Of a stretch of DNA of 64,000 nucleotides, positions 38,809 to 47,813 are shown in pieces. Location of the stretch: contig JAFMBH010000001.1 in the NCBI GenBank assembly GCA_017858735.1, positions 62,001-126,000 of the forward strand, written 5' to 3'. The translations under genes and the position numbers were made by a program. Origin of the DNA: Bacteroidota bacterium. GTDB taxonomy: Bacteria; Bacteroidota; Bacteroidia; Chitinophagales; Saprospiraceae. The number at the start of each line of letters is the position of its first letter. Position 1 is the first letter of the stretch. The notes below the pieces were generated by a model. That model was given only the letters and a program-made list of their open reading frames with translations, was not told the DNA's origin and did not search any database.

Positions 38809-39471
38809 TTAAGGATTAAAAATCAAACTTCCTATTCTTACAAAAGTACTTCCCTCATCTAAAGCTATGGGAAAGTCATCTGACATACCTGCAGAAATTT
38901 CAGAAAAGAGAGGATCGTTTGAATAATAATTTTGTTTTATTTCTTCAAAAAGCAATCTTAGTTGTCGGAATTCCGAACGAATTTTATGGCTTTCGTCTGT
39001 ATTTGTAGCCATACCCATCAAACCCCTGATTTGAATATTATTCAATTGTCCTAAAATTTCATCAGACAATAGCTCATTCACTTCTGATGGTAATAACCCT
39101 TGTTTTGTGTCTTCCTTAGCAATTTTAATTTGTAACAGACATTCTTGCACAACGTTGTGTTTTTCTGCTTGTTTATTTATTTCTTGTAATAATGACAGGG
39201 AATCTACAGAATGTATAAGCTTAACGATGGGAATAATCGATTTCACCTTGTTTTTTTGTAAAGATCCAATTAGATGCCATTCTAAATCATTCCCATGTAA
39301 CTCATTTTTTAAAACGAGTTCCTGCACTCTGTTTTCACCAAAAATATTTTGGCCCCAACTTTTTACCGTTTCTATTTCATCGAAACTTCTAAACTTAGAA
39401 ACAACGATTAATTTGGCTTTATAAGGAGACAGTTTATCCAGAACATTTCGATAATTATTAATATCCATCAA
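38809..39471 (-). CDS. yggS: YggS-family PLP-binding protein
   Basis: A 220-aa single-domain alanine-racemase-fold protein (YggS/PLPBP/COG0325), involved in vitamin B6 homeostasis and not known to have enzymatic activity. Motifs: V-S-K-F near residue 26 (PLP-lysine), F-G-E-N-R-V-Q-E (about 44-51), W-H-L-I-G-S-L-Q-K-N-K (about 65-75), G-L-M-G-M-A-T-N near residue 150, and S-A-G-M-S-D-D-F at about 188-195 followed by V-R-I-G-S-L-I-F. Length is normal. It lies between the deoxynucleoside kinase gene (8-base gap) and the phosphatase gene (9-base gap), likely one transcript. Confidence 0.94.
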   Translation of the reverse strand: MMDINNYRNVLDKLSPYKAKLIVVSKFRSFDEIETVKSWGQNIFGENRVQELVLKNELHGNDLEWHLIGSLQKNKVKSIIPIVKLIHSVDSLSLLQEINKQAEKHNVVQECLLQIKIAKEDTKQGLLPSEVNELLSDEILGQLNNIQIRGLMGMATNTDESHKIRSEFRQLRLLFEEIKQNYYSNDPLFSEISAGMSDDFPIALDEGSTFVRIGSLIFNP

Positions 39472-39479
39472 GTAACCAT

Positions 39480-40115
39480 TTAAAACAAACCATGTAATTG
39501 GGTTCTAACAGATTGAATAATTGAGCCTAAATCTTCTTGTTTATTAACAAAGTCCAGATCATCCGTTGAAATTATAAGCAATCTACCAAAAGTGTATTGA
39601 TTTATCCAATTTTCATATCTTTCATTTAGTTTTTTCAAATAATCAATACTTATGCTTCCCTCATATTCCCTTCCTCTGGTTTGGATGTGATCAACCAGGG
39701 TTGGAATACTTGCCTTAAGGTAAATTAATAAATCAGGCGGTTGAATATAGGCCGTCATAGAATTAAACAAAGAGATATAATTATTAAAATCTCTTCCTGT
39801 CATAAGTCCCATATCATGCAAATTTGGAGCAAAAATATTAGCATCTTCATATATAGTCCGGTCTTGGATGACGGTAACATCGCCATTTAAAATTTGCATT
39901 ATTTGGTTATAACGTGTATGCAGGAAATAGATTTGTAAGTTAAATGACCACCTGCGCATATCAGTATAAAAATCTACAAGATATGGATTATCATCTGTGC
40001 TTTCATAATGAACTTGCCAGCCGAATTGTTTAGCTAATTGAGAACATAAGGTTGTTTTTCCAGCACCTATATTGCCAGCAATGGCAACATGTTTTATTTG
40101 AGGGATTAATTCCAA
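39480..40115 (-). CDS. Deoxynucleoside kinase
   Basis: A 211-aa kinase of the dGK/dCK/dNK family, which phosphorylates deoxynucleosides in the salvage pathway. The P-loop is G-N-I-G-A-G-K-T-T (about 14-22). Further family motifs are the N-P-Y-L-x-D-F-Y segment (about 43-50), Q-I-Y-F-L-H-T-R (about 61-68), Q-D-R-T-I-Y-E-D (about 84-91, with the D-R-S/T substrate pair) and the lid region T-R-G-R-E-Y-E (about 145-151). Substrate preference among dA, dG, dC and dT is not set by the sequence. It starts a three-gene co-directional run with yggS and the phosphatase gene. Confidence 0.93.
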   Translation of the reverse strand: MELIPQIKHVAIAGNIGAGKTTLCSQLAKQFGWQVHYESTDDNPYLVDFYTDMRRWSFNLQIYFLHTRYNQIMQILNGDVTVIQDRTIYEDANIFAPNLHDMGLMTGRDFNNYISLFNSMTAYIQPPDLLIYLKASIPTLVDHIQTRGREYEGSISIDYLKKLNERYENWINQYTFGRLLIISTDDLDFVNKQEDLGSIIQSVRTQLHGLF

Positions 40116-40252
40116 GTTAATTTTTTTAAGCCACCGATAAATTATTCGTAAAAATACAATAACCTGAACACCTTGCCAAAAATTTATTTTTAGCTTTACG
40201 CTTATTTTGGTCGTTTGACGAATAAATAGGTATAAACTTCTATAAACTTGTT

Positions 40253-40552
40253 ATGAAAATAGACAATAACTTAATTTTGAAATTGGAAAATTTAAGCAGA
40301 TTAAAACTTTCCGATGAAGAAAGAGTCTCTATGATTTCAAATTTATCTGATATGCTAAGACTTGTTGAAAAATTAAAGGAATTACCAACGGATGAGGTAG
40401 AACCATTAATTTATATCAATAGTGAAACTAACATTTGGAGAAATGATGAATCAGAAACCCTGATATCAGCTGAAATGGCAGTAAAAAATGCGCCTGAATC
40501 ACAAGAAAACTTTTTTAGTGTGCCAAGGGTTATTAATTTGAATAACAAGTAA
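40253..40552 (+). CDS. gatC: Asp-tRNA(Asn)/Glu-tRNA(Gln) amidotransferase subunit C
   Basis: A 99-aa GatC, the small subunit that stabilises the GatCAB amidotransferase needed to make Gln-tRNA(Gln) and/or Asn-tRNA(Asn). It shows the [13 protein letters not shown] helix at residues about 11-23, the central linker, and W-R-N-D-E near residue 62 in the position of the family's L-R-x-D. Length is normal. gatA and gatB are not adjacent. The amidase at 62428 is GatA-related but looks like an exported or stand-alone amidase, not GatA itself. A 16-base gap separates it from the ABC ATPase gene. Confidence 0.92.
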   Translation: MKIDNNLILKLENLSRLKLSDEERVSMISNLSDMLRLVEKLKELPTDEVEPLIYINSETNIWRNDESETLISAEMAVKNAPESQENFFSVPRVINLNNK

Positions 40553-40568
40553 GTTTAAACAAACTAAA

Positions 40569-41288
40569 ATGGAAAAAAAACCTCTTATCTCAATTGAGAA
40601 TTTGCGGAAAACTTATATTATGGGTGATAATGAGGTAAAAGCTTTGCAATCTGCCAGCCTTAATATTTATAAGAATGAATATGTTGCCTTAATGGGACCT
40701 TCAGGATCAGGTAAATCTACGTTAATGAATTTATTAGGATGCCTTGATTCTCCTACTTCTGGCGTTTATTCTCTCAATGGAAATAATGTTGCTAATATGG
40801 TCGATGAAGAATTAGCCATTGTTAGAAATAAAGAAATTGGGTTTGTTTTCCAAACTTTTAATCTTTTACCCAGATTGTCTGCCTTAGAAAATGTAGCCTT
40901 ACCTTTGGTTTATGCCGGTATTCCTATTAAAATAAGGTTAAACAGAGCCAAAGATATGCTGGCCGCTGTTGGATTGAAAGATAGAATGGACCATAAGCCC
41001 AATGAACTATCCGGAGGCCAAAGACAAAGGGTAGCCGTCGCGAGAGCTTTGGTAAATAATCCGTCTATTATTCTTGCTGATGAACCTACGGGTAATCTAG
41101 ATTCTAAAACATCGTACGAGATTATGCAATTATTTGAAGAAATTCATAAACTTGGTAATACAATCATTCTTGTTACACACGAACCTGACATTGCCGCGCA
41201 TGCTCATAGAATTGTAAAGCTTAAAGATGGCTACATAGAGAGCGATGAACTAAATCTGTCTATTCAAGATATTAAAATACCAGTTTAA
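40569..41288 (+). CDS. ABC transporter ATP-binding protein (LolD/MacB type)
   Basis: A 239-aa ATPase subunit of the MacB/LolD/FtsE-like group. Walker A is G-P-S-G-S-G-K-S-T (about 41-49), the Q-loop is F-V-F-Q-T-F-N-L-L, the signature is [10 protein letters not shown] (about 144-153), Walker B is [12 protein letters not shown] (with the G-N-L-D extension typical of this group), and the switch His is in V-T-H-E-P. No permease gene is next to it, so its partner, probably a LolCE/MacB-like permease, must lie elsewhere. It is in the + strand run with gatC and the adenosyltransferase gene. Confidence 0.93.
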   Translation: MEKKPLISIENLRKTYIMGDNEVKALQSASLNIYKNEYVALMGPSGSGKSTLMNLLGCLDSPTSGVYSLNGNNVANMVDEELAIVRNKEIGFVFQTFNLLPRLSALENVALPLVYAGIPIKIRLNRAKDMLAAVGLKDRMDHKPNELSGGQRQRVAVARALVNNPSIILADEPTGNLDSKTSYEIMQLFEEIHKLGNTIILVTHEPDIAAHAHRIVKLKDGYIESDELNLSIQDIKIPV

Positions 41289-41302
41289 AATCATTGTTCC
41301 AA

Positions 41303-41845
41303 ATGAAAGTATATACAAAAAACGGAGATATGGGAAAGACCTCACTGATTGGCGGTAAATCTCTGTCTAAAAATAATATTAGGATAGAGGCTTATGGAGG
41401 TGTAGATGAGTTAAACGCGTGGATGGGTCTTTTGGCTGATAATATAGGGGATAATCGTCAGGTGTCATTTCTCAGATTTATGCAAAATCAATTGTTTGTT
41501 ATTGGTTCCAAATTGGCTACACCATTAAACAGTAAGTTCACCGCTCCAGCACTTCCTCCCGATTTAATTGAAAAATTAGAGTCTGAGATTGATTTTATGG
41601 ATGCAGATTTAGCTCCTTTAACCAACTTTATACTCCCAGGTGGTCATACCTTAATTTCTTATTGTCATTTAGCCAGAGTAGTTTGTAGAAGGGTAGAAAG
41701 AAATATTGTCTCGCTTTCTGAAGTCGAAATGGTAGAGAGTCAAATTTTAGCTATAATCAATCGCTTATCAGATTATCTGTTCATTTTAGCGAGATATAAC
41801 TCTCACAAATTAAACATTGATGAAATTGTTTGGAAGGCAACTTAA
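41303..41845 (+). CDS. ATP:cob(I)alamin adenosyltransferase (PduO type)
   Basis: A 180-aa PduO-family enzyme that attaches the adenosyl group of ATP to cob(I)alamin, giving coenzyme B12. Motifs: the N-terminal Y-T-K-N-G-D-M-G-K-T-S-L ATP-binding segment, Y-G-G-V-D-E-L-N-A (about 31-39), F-I-L-P-G-G (about 110-115), and the A-R-V-V-C-R-R-V-E-R segment (about 124-133). The ATG at 41303 was chosen over the in-frame TTG at 41294 because the family begins with M-K-V-Y-T. It implies use of B12, consistent with a propionyl-CoA/methylmalonyl-CoA route (see pccB). Confidence 0.93.
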   Translation: MKVYTKNGDMGKTSLIGGKSLSKNNIRIEAYGGVDELNAWMGLLADNIGDNRQVSFLRFMQNQLFVIGSKLATPLNSKFTAPALPPDLIEKLESEIDFMDADLAPLTNFILPGGHTLISYCHLARVVCRRVERNIVSLSEVEMVESQILAIINRLSDYLFILARYNSHKLNIDEIVWKAT

Positions 41846-41852
41846 AATTTAT

Positions 41853-41882
41853 TTTGATTTCTTTAATTTTCTTATAAATTTG
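41853..41882 (+). promoter_or_regulatory. Candidate promoter for membrane HD phosphohydrolase gene
   Basis: TTTG at 41853-41856, 18-base spacer, and TAAATTTG at 41875-41882, an exact TAnnTTTG -7 box, 17 bases before the ATG at 41899. Confidence 0.5.
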
Positions 41883-41898
41883 CAGGGCAATTCGCTTT

Positions 41899-43296
41899 AT
41901 GCCTAATAACAACGTGTTTTCAGCAAATTCGATAAGGTTTATCGCATTAATAGTCTTTACTGGATTTATTGTCTTTTCATTGTTTTATCAATTTAATGTC
42001 TTTTCAGATGATATTTACATTAATTTAGGTATCTCCTTTTTACTTACTAGTGTTTTCTTACTGCTCACCTTTATTATTTACCGAACAATTAATATAGATG
42101 AAACCCTAAATAGGTCAATATTTTTTTTATTGGGTTTAATTCCTTTTTTTACGTTAATTGCTCATTTTCTGAGTCAGTATAATCCTCTTTTTTTATTCAT
42201 GCTTCCGTTAGGCATCATTATTATAGTTATCAAATATTTTTTTAACGAAAATCTGTCTTTTGGTATTTATTTTTCTGCAATTTCGAGTATTTTTCTTTCG
42301 TTAAATCCTTCCATACAATGGTTTTTTTTACAAATTTTCACTGGTTTGCTCATTCTTTTTTTACCCTTTGACAGCAAAAAGCCGACCCGTATTATTTCGA
42401 GTATAATAGTAGTTATCATATCATCTATTTTGACTTCAGTTAGTTTAAAACTAACTTACCCTGCCTTTCAACCTTCATTTGAGGAACTTATCACTTTTGT
42501 TATTATTCAGTCTCTATTATTACTACCCGCTTATATAATAATACCTTTTTTAGAAAGGATTTTTTCTTTTACATCAGCATTTTCATTAAATGAATTAGGA
42601 AATCTTGACAATTATTTGTTAAAAGAGCTAGCGCTTAAAGCTCCGGGTACCTATCAACACTCTATCCAGGTAAGTTATTTGGCAGAAGCGGCTGCACAAA
42701 AAATTCATGTAAATAGTCAATTATGCAGGGTAGGGGGGTTATACCACGATATTGGTAAATTATCTAATCCTGATTATTTTAACGAAAATAATCAAAATCT
42801 TAATCCTTTTGAGAATCAATCTTTTCATAGAAGTGCCGCATTGATTATTAAGCACGTAAAGGATGGAATAGAATTAGGTAGAAAGTATAGGTTGCCAGAA
42901 GTTATAATAGACTTCATTAGAACTCACCATGGTACAACTAAAGTAGAATATTTTTACAGGAAATTCAAAGCTTCAGATAATTTTTTTGATGTCAAAGAGG
43001 ATGATTTTACTTATCCTGGACCAAAACCATTTAGCCGGGAACAATCTATTGTAATGCTTGCCGATACAATTGAAGCAGCTTGTAGAAGTTTAAAAAATCC
43101 AACAGAAAGTGACTTGTTTGATTTGATTAATCGTTTAGTTGAGTACAAAATTAAAATGGGTCAATTTCAGGAATCAAAATTATCCTTTGAGGAACTTAAT
43201 TTATGTAAAGAGGCATTTAAAGATTATATAAAAACTTTTTACCACCAAAGAATTTCTTATCCCGAACCAGTAAATTCGGGACAAGAATTCTTATAG
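41899..43296 (+). CDS. Membrane-bound HD-domain phosphohydrolase (PgpH-like, no extracellular domain)
   Basis: A 465-aa protein with seven or so hydrophobic helices in residues about 10-220 and a cytoplasmic HD domain (about 225-440). The HD motif is G-G-L-Y-H-D-I-G-K (His283, Asp284), with an upstream H in T-Y-Q-H-S (about 254) and downstream H-H-G-T-T and A-D-T-I-E-A-A segments. This is the 7TMR-HD family of PgpH, a phosphodiesterase of the second messenger c-di-AMP. Unlike full-length PgpH (about 700 aa), it lacks the large N-terminal extracellular domain. Its own promoter is visible. It ends 3 bases before the end of the convergent S15-type hydrolase gene. Confidence 0.88.
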   Translation: MPNNNVFSANSIRFIALIVFTGFIVFSLFYQFNVFSDDIYINLGISFLLTSVFLLLTFIIYRTINIDETLNRSIFFLLGLIPFFTLIAHFLSQYNPLFLFMLPLGIIIIVIKYFFNENLSFGIYFSAISSIFLSLNPSIQWFFLQIFTGLLILFLPFDSKKPTRIISSIIVVIISSILTSVSLKLTYPAFQPSFEELITFVIIQSLLLLPAYIIIPFLERIFSFTSAFSLNELGNLDNYLLKELALKAPGTYQHSIQVSYLAEAAAQKIHVNSQLCRVGGLYHDIGKLSNPDYFNENNQNLNPFENQSFHRSAALIIKHVKDGIELGRKYRLPEVIIDFIRTHHGTTKVEYFYRKFKASDNFFDVKEDDFTYPGPKPFSREQSIVMLADTIEAACRSLKNPTESDLFDLINRLVEYKIKMGQFQESKLSFEELNLCKEAFKDYIKTFYHQRISYPEPVNSGQEFL

Positions 43297-43299
43297 TTC

Positions 43300-45171
43300 T
43301 TACTTTTTAATTATTGGTAAAATGATTCTTGAGGGATATTTCGTGCTGTGATGTACTTTATTTTTTGCTACTACGCCAACTTTTTCGTCAAAGTTATTTC
43401 CTCCTGTATTTAGATTTCTATCAAATCTCGGAAAATTACTACTCGAAATTTCAATTCTGATTTTATGTCCTTTTGGAAAAAAATTACTGGTTGATAAAGC
43501 AGATAGCTTCACCTCATATACCTTATCTTTTTCCATAAATACCTCTTTGTCGTACCCTTCTCTATATCTAACTCTCTGTATAGTTTCGTCTAGATTATAA
43601 GCTTTTCCGTCTGGATAGACATCTATCAATTTTAAGGTAAAATCAGTATCTTTAGCATCGGAAGAAACAAAAAGAACAGATTCTATAAAGCCACTAATTT
43701 CAACATCTTCGGTTAAAGGCGGAGTAGAATAAACCAAGATATCTTCTCTTAATTCCATGGTTTGTTGATCTAAAGATCCTCCTTGAATAGCATTACCAAT
43801 ACAACAAACATTACCACCAAAAGAATTTACCGGATTCGCAGGATCATAAGAAAACTGGTCGGGTTGATCCAATTTTGGTACTGAAAGGGTCAGTGCACCA
43901 TCTCCATTTCTAGAATTTGCCTTTCCATTACTATTTAAATAAAAAGGCGTAGCTAAAGCTTCTTTTGGGGGCCAGGTTTCACTTTGTTGCCATTTATTAG
44001 AACCCATGGTGAAATATTGAACTCTGGGTAGTTTACTTTTTACTCCATTTTCCTGACCTTTTAACCAGTAATCGAACCAGCTATAAGTTAGTGCGTCGTA
44101 ATTTAATCGGGCATCTCCTACACTTCTTTCACCTACAATGGTGTTTTCGGTTGCCCTTTTAAACGAGCAATGTAACGTAGGAGCTATAACTAAGTATTGA
44201 TTGTCAGCAGCTTCAGGAAATCTAGATTTATCTCTTATTAAATTAAAGAGGGAAATATTGGGTGTTGTAGCGACATCGTACCATGATACGAACCAGTAGG
44301 ATGGTTTTTTAAATGCCATATTGTCATGAAATAAACCACCTTGAAACCATTTTTGGTCATTAGGTTTTCTTCGAATCATGTCTTCATAAACACCTACCGG
44401 ACCATTTACATTTTTTATAATATCCTGAACGGGTAAATGCTTTAAAGCGGTAACCCAGTTAACTTTAGGGTTTTCAGGTGCCAGGTCAAAATTTCGGGAT
44501 ACTCTAATTAACTCCTCTTGGGTAATGTCCACTGGAAAAGTAGGTCTTACTCTGTCATTTTGAACACTATATAACCAGGAAGTGAATAACATTTGCTGTG
44601 CTCCGCCCCTAAACCAATTTCCTTGCTCATATAAGTTTCCAATTTTTCCAACGCCAGCGCCAAATCCTTGTGGAACGAGTGCAGTATGCGCCGGATGATC
44701 AAGGGATGCTACAGCCATTTGCCATTCCGCTGTTGAAGAACAACCAATGGTACCAATTTTCTGATTGGACCATTCCTGTGAGGAAATCCAGGTAAATGCA
44801 TCGTAGCCATCTGTTGTTGGCGTACCTAGAATATCCCAAACACCTTCGGAAAAAAATCGTCCTCTTTCGTTTTGAACAATATAGACATAACCTCTTTTTA
44901 CAGCATCATAAGCAGTTTCGTATTGTCTAATAGCCTCCTTACCATCAATCCATTGATTGAAATTGTAAGGTGTTTTAGATAAAATAACAGGATATTTTCC
45001 CGGGCCTTTAGGTCTGTAAATATCCGTTGCAAGTCTGATACCGTCACGCATTGGCATCATCACTTTTTGATCAACTACGGCAATTTCTCTCAATTTATCA
45101 AGAGTAACTACCTCATTTTGACCAAATAAAATGAATGGGAATAAAAATAGAAATAAGAAATGTTTTTTCAT
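43300..45171 (-). CDS. CocE/NonD-family (S15-type) hydrolase
   Basis: A 623-aa exported alpha/beta hydrolase of the CocE/glutaryl-7-ACA acylase/X-prolyl-dipeptidyl peptidase group. The signal peptide covers about 1-18. The N-terminal part has [16 protein letters not shown], and the nucleophile is Ser145 in I-G-C-S-S-T-A-E-W. The C-terminal jelly-roll domain (about 400-620) includes D-V-E-I-S-G and the [15 protein letters not shown] segment. Ester or peptide-acyl substrates are possible. The start M-K-K-H-F (45171) was chosen because it gives a proper signal peptide; an in-frame TTG at 45207 would add 12 residues and overlap purB. It is downstream of purB on the same strand. Confidence 0.9.
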   Translation of the reverse strand: MKKHFLFLFLFPFILFGQNEVVTLDKLREIAVVDQKVMMPMRDGIRLATDIYRPKGPGKYPVILSKTPYNFNQWIDGKEAIRQYETAYDAVKRGYVYIVQNERGRFFSEGVWDILGTPTTDGYDAFTWISSQEWSNQKIGTIGCSSTAEWQMAVASLDHPAHTALVPQGFGAGVGKIGNLYEQGNWFRGGAQQMLFTSWLYSVQNDRVRPTFPVDITQEELIRVSRNFDLAPENPKVNWVTALKHLPVQDIIKNVNGPVGVYEDMIRRKPNDQKWFQGGLFHDNMAFKKPSYWFVSWYDVATTPNISLFNLIRDKSRFPEAADNQYLVIAPTLHCSFKRATENTIVGERSVGDARLNYDALTYSWFDYWLKGQENGVKSKLPRVQYFTMGSNKWQQSETWPPKEALATPFYLNSNGKANSRNGDGALTLSVPKLDQPDQFSYDPANPVNSFGGNVCCIGNAIQGGSLDQQTMELREDILVYSTPPLTEDVEISGFIESVLFVSSDAKDTDFTLKLIDVYPDGKAYNLDETIQRVRYREGYDKEVFMEKDKVYEVKLSALSTSNFFPKGHKIRIEISSSNFPRFDRNLNTGGNNFDEKVGVVAKNKVHHSTKYPSRIILPIIKK

Positions 45172-45181
45172 GTAAGTAGTT

Positions 45182-46525
45182 TTAAAATGATTTTTCAGCT
45201 TTACCAATATAGTTGAATGGCGTTATTTTTAGTAACTCCATTTTCACCTCTTCACTCACCTGAAGAGTGTGTATAAATTGATGAATTTCGTTTTCTGTTA
45301 CGTTATTAACCCCTCTCGTTAAATCCTTTAATGCTTCATAAGGTTTGGGGAAACCTTCCCTACGCAATATGGTTTGAATAGCTTCTGCCACAACCATCCA
45401 GTTTTTACTCAAATCTGATGATATTTTATCTTCTTGAACACGTAATTTTGATAAGCCTTTTTTTAATGATTTTATCGCAATTAAGGTGTGAGCAAATGGG
45501 ACACCTGTATTTCTAAGCACGGTACTGTCTGTTAAATCTCGTTGTAACCTTGAAATAGGCAATTTTTCAGCTAAATGATGAAATAAAGCATTGGCAACAC
45601 CTAAGTTACCTTCCGCATTTTCAAAATCTATAGGATTTACCTTATGAGGCATAGCTGAGGAGCCAATTTCACCTTGAATGGTAGCTTGTTTAAAATAATC
45701 CATAGAAATATAAGTCCATATATCTCTTGAAAAATCGATGAGTATAGTATTTATGCGTTGTAAATTATGAAAAAGAGCGGCTAAATTATCATAATGTTCA
45801 ATCTGAGTGGTTGGTTTTGACCTGTCTAGTCCAAGCGAAGCTAAAAAATCATTAGCAAAATGATGCCAGTCTTTGTTTGGAAAAGCTACATAATGTGCAT
45901 TAAAATTACCTGTAGCGCCACCAAATTTACCGTTTATTGGTACGGTGGATAAATGTGCAATTTGTACGCTTAATCTGGACACAAAAACACCTATTTCTTT
46001 ACCCAAAGTGGTTGGTGAAGCCGGTTGTCCATGGGTTCTGGCCAGTAATGGTATATTACTCCAAGCTTCTTCCATAGATTTTAATTCATTGACTAAGGAA
46101 TTAATTTGAGGATAAAAGACAGCAGTTAAAAAATCTTTTATAGATAATGGAATCGCGGTATTATTGATATCCTGAGAGGTTAAACCAAAATGAATCCATT
46201 CAGAAATATCTGATAAATCCATTGTATCAAATTTTTCTTTTAGATAGTATTCTATAGCTTTAATATCATGATTTGTAATAGACTCGATTTCTTTAATTTT
46301 TAAGGCTTCCTTGACATCAAATGCAGTAAAAATATCCAATATAGCCTCTTTATTTTCTTCCAGTTTTTGCGATCCCCTGATTGAAATCTGTCCGGAAAGT
46401 TTCATCAAATATTGGATTTCAACAAAAATTCTATATTTAATGAGTGCGAATTCACTAAAATAAGATGAAAGTTCTTTTGTTTTGTCGGCGTAACGACCAT
46501 CAATAGGTGAAATTGCAGTAATCAT
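45182..46525 (-). CDS. purB: Adenylosuccinate lyase
   Basis: PurB splits SAICAR and adenylosuccinate, acting twice in purine synthesis. The 447-aa protein begins I-S-P-I-D-G-R-Y-A, has the T-S-Q-D-I-N-N-T-A and [12 protein letters not shown] segments, and the fumarase-superfamily signature [15 protein letters not shown] (about 287-301) with the catalytic Ser loop. The P-I-D-G-R-Y start and length are those of the E. coli-type enzyme. It lies 16 bases after the BioD-like gene and 10 bases before the hydrolase gene, all on the minus strand. Confidence 0.96.
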   Translation of the reverse strand: MITAISPIDGRYADKTKELSSYFSEFALIKYRIFVEIQYLMKLSGQISIRGSQKLEENKEAILDIFTAFDVKEALKIKEIESITNHDIKAIEYYLKEKFDTMDLSDISEWIHFGLTSQDINNTAIPLSIKDFLTAVFYPQINSLVNELKSMEEAWSNIPLLARTHGQPASPTTLGKEIGVFVSRLSVQIAHLSTVPINGKFGGATGNFNAHYVAFPNKDWHHFANDFLASLGLDRSKPTTQIEHYDNLAALFHNLQRINTILIDFSRDIWTYISMDYFKQATIQGEIGSSAMPHKVNPIDFENAEGNLGVANALFHHLAEKLPISRLQRDLTDSTVLRNTGVPFAHTLIAIKSLKKGLSKLRVQEDKISSDLSKNWMVVAEAIQTILRREGFPKPYEALKDLTRGVNNVTENEIHQFIHTLQVSEEVKMELLKITPFNYIGKAEKSF

Positions 46526-46541
46526 AAGGTTATTTATAGGT

Positions 46542-47672
46542 TCAAATACTTTTTAGCAGTGTATCAAAATCAACATGTTCTGAAATTAATTCAATGGCTC
46601 TTTTAGATTTCCAGGGGGTACGATTATTAATCTTAACTTCAATTCTGCTGACTTTAACTACCGATCCATAAGTATCCAGCAAGGTGGTAATGACAGGAAT
46701 TTTATGAGTTTTAAGATAGGGTAGATTAAGTTCTTCGGGGTCAATCCACTTATGTTGCCTGCCGTCACTGGTTATTATTACCCCTGATAAGGGAGATTTC
46801 TTTAATCCTTTTGCGGCGGTAATTGTTTTAATTTTTTTGAGAGCCTCGCCAATTCTTTTTATACTAGTTACTAAAAGAAGATTTTCAGTAGCAGCAAATT
46901 CCTCAGCGTCAATCAATGAACCCGCTATGAAATCTTCAATTCGGTTATTCATGTATTCCTCATTTAGAACTACTCTTCCCTCCACGGCCTGTCTGATGGC
47001 CTCCATTATGGGTAGAGAAAGGGACTGTTCGTAAGGTAATACGCCTAATAATTTTAGATTTAACTGTTTAAGCTTGATATTAAGGTAGTGTTCTATTTCT
47101 TCTTTTTTTTCTGGTTTTACCTTGTTTACAATGACCCCTAGAATAGGTACATTTTCCTCTCTAAAAAGAGATAAATTCATATTTAGCATATCAAGGGTGC
47201 TACCAATACCACCCTCGACTACCATTATTACGCCTGCATTTAACAATTTTGCTACGCGTGCATTCGACAAATCAACTATACTACCAACGCCAGGATGCCC
47301 GGTACCTTCATAAACCACAATATCATATTGATTACTCAATTCATTGTGCGCATTCATCAATTTTTCTTCAAAATTGAATTTTTCAGGAGTGTCGAGAAAT
47401 TCTTTTGTTACACCTCTTCCTAAAATTACAGGACTATGAATTTCAGGTTTCATTTTAAATCCTATTACCTCAGAAAACAAAACAGCATCCTTATCGGCAA
47501 TGGTTCCATTTAACGTGATATATTTTTGTCCAACAGGTTTACTATAGCCTGTGTTATAGCCCTTGGCCAGTAAATTTGCAACAATACCTAAAGTACAGGT
47601 TGTTTTACCAACGTGCTGACTTGATGCCGCAACGTATATGTACTTACAAGAAAGACCGTCTAATTGGATCAT
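46542..47672 (-). CDS. BioD-like ATPase with DRTGG-like domain
   Basis: A 376-aa protein with an N-terminal dethiobiotin-synthetase-like P-loop domain (about 8-215; S-S-Q-H-V-G-K-T-T at about 17-25; V-V-Y-E-G-T-G-H-P near residue 117; V-V-E-G-G-I-G-S-T near residue 150) and a C-terminal DRTGG-like region (about 215-340). The same two domains occur at the N-terminus of long-form phosphotransacetylases and in stand-alone regulators. It is too long for BioD, and no biotin genes are next to it, so biotin synthesis is not supported. The function is unknown; nucleotide-dependent control of a metabolic enzyme is a guess. It is divergent from topA. Confidence 0.8.
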   Translation of the reverse strand: MIQLDGLSCKYIYVAASSQHVGKTTCTLGIVANLLAKGYNTGYSKPVGQKYITLNGTIADKDAVLFSEVIGFKMKPEIHSPVILGRGVTKEFLDTPEKFNFEEKLMNAHNELSNQYDIVVYEGTGHPGVGSIVDLSNARVAKLLNAGVIMVVEGGIGSTLDMLNMNLSLFREENVPILGVIVNKVKPEKKEEIEHYLNIKLKQLNLKLLGVLPYEQSLSLPIMEAIRQAVEGRVVLNEEYMNNRIEDFIAGSLIDAEEFAATENLLLVTSIKRIGEALKKIKTITAAKGLKKSPLSGVIITSDGRQHKWIDPEELNLPYLKTHKIPVITTLLDTYGSVVKVSRIEVKINNRTPWKSKRAIELISEHVDFDTLLKSI

Positions 47673-47739
47673 TTTTCAGAAGATTTGAAAAGGTTAAAAT
47701 TGATTCCGTTTAAATTTAAGCCTAAATTTCATAGATTAA

Positions 47740-47772
47740 TTTGACATTATTATTTTTTTTACGATACTTTTG
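47740..47772 (+). promoter_or_regulatory. Candidate promoter for topA
   Basis: TTTG at 47740-47743, a 21-base spacer, and TACTTTTG at 47765-47772. Both boxes match the Bacteroidota housekeeping promoter exactly. The ATG of topA is at 47814, leaving a leader of about 35 bases. Confidence 0.55.
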
Positions 47773-47813
47773 AGGTTTAATTGAAAATCATTTCTTGAAG
47801 ATAAAATTTTATT

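Noticed and set aside
40116-40252. Gap of about 137 bases between the deoxynucleoside kinase and gatC genes, inspected for a tRNA or small RNA
   Set aside because: It is AT-rich with no cloverleaf, no strong hairpin with T-run and only a poor promoter-like match, so nothing is called.
45172-45207. Longer S15-type hydrolase from TTG 45207
   Set aside because: It would overlap purB and place a charged segment before the clear signal peptide that begins at 45171.
46542-47672. BioD (dethiobiotin synthetase)
   Set aside because: The protein is far longer than BioD, has a DRTGG-like second region, and has no biotin genes next to it.
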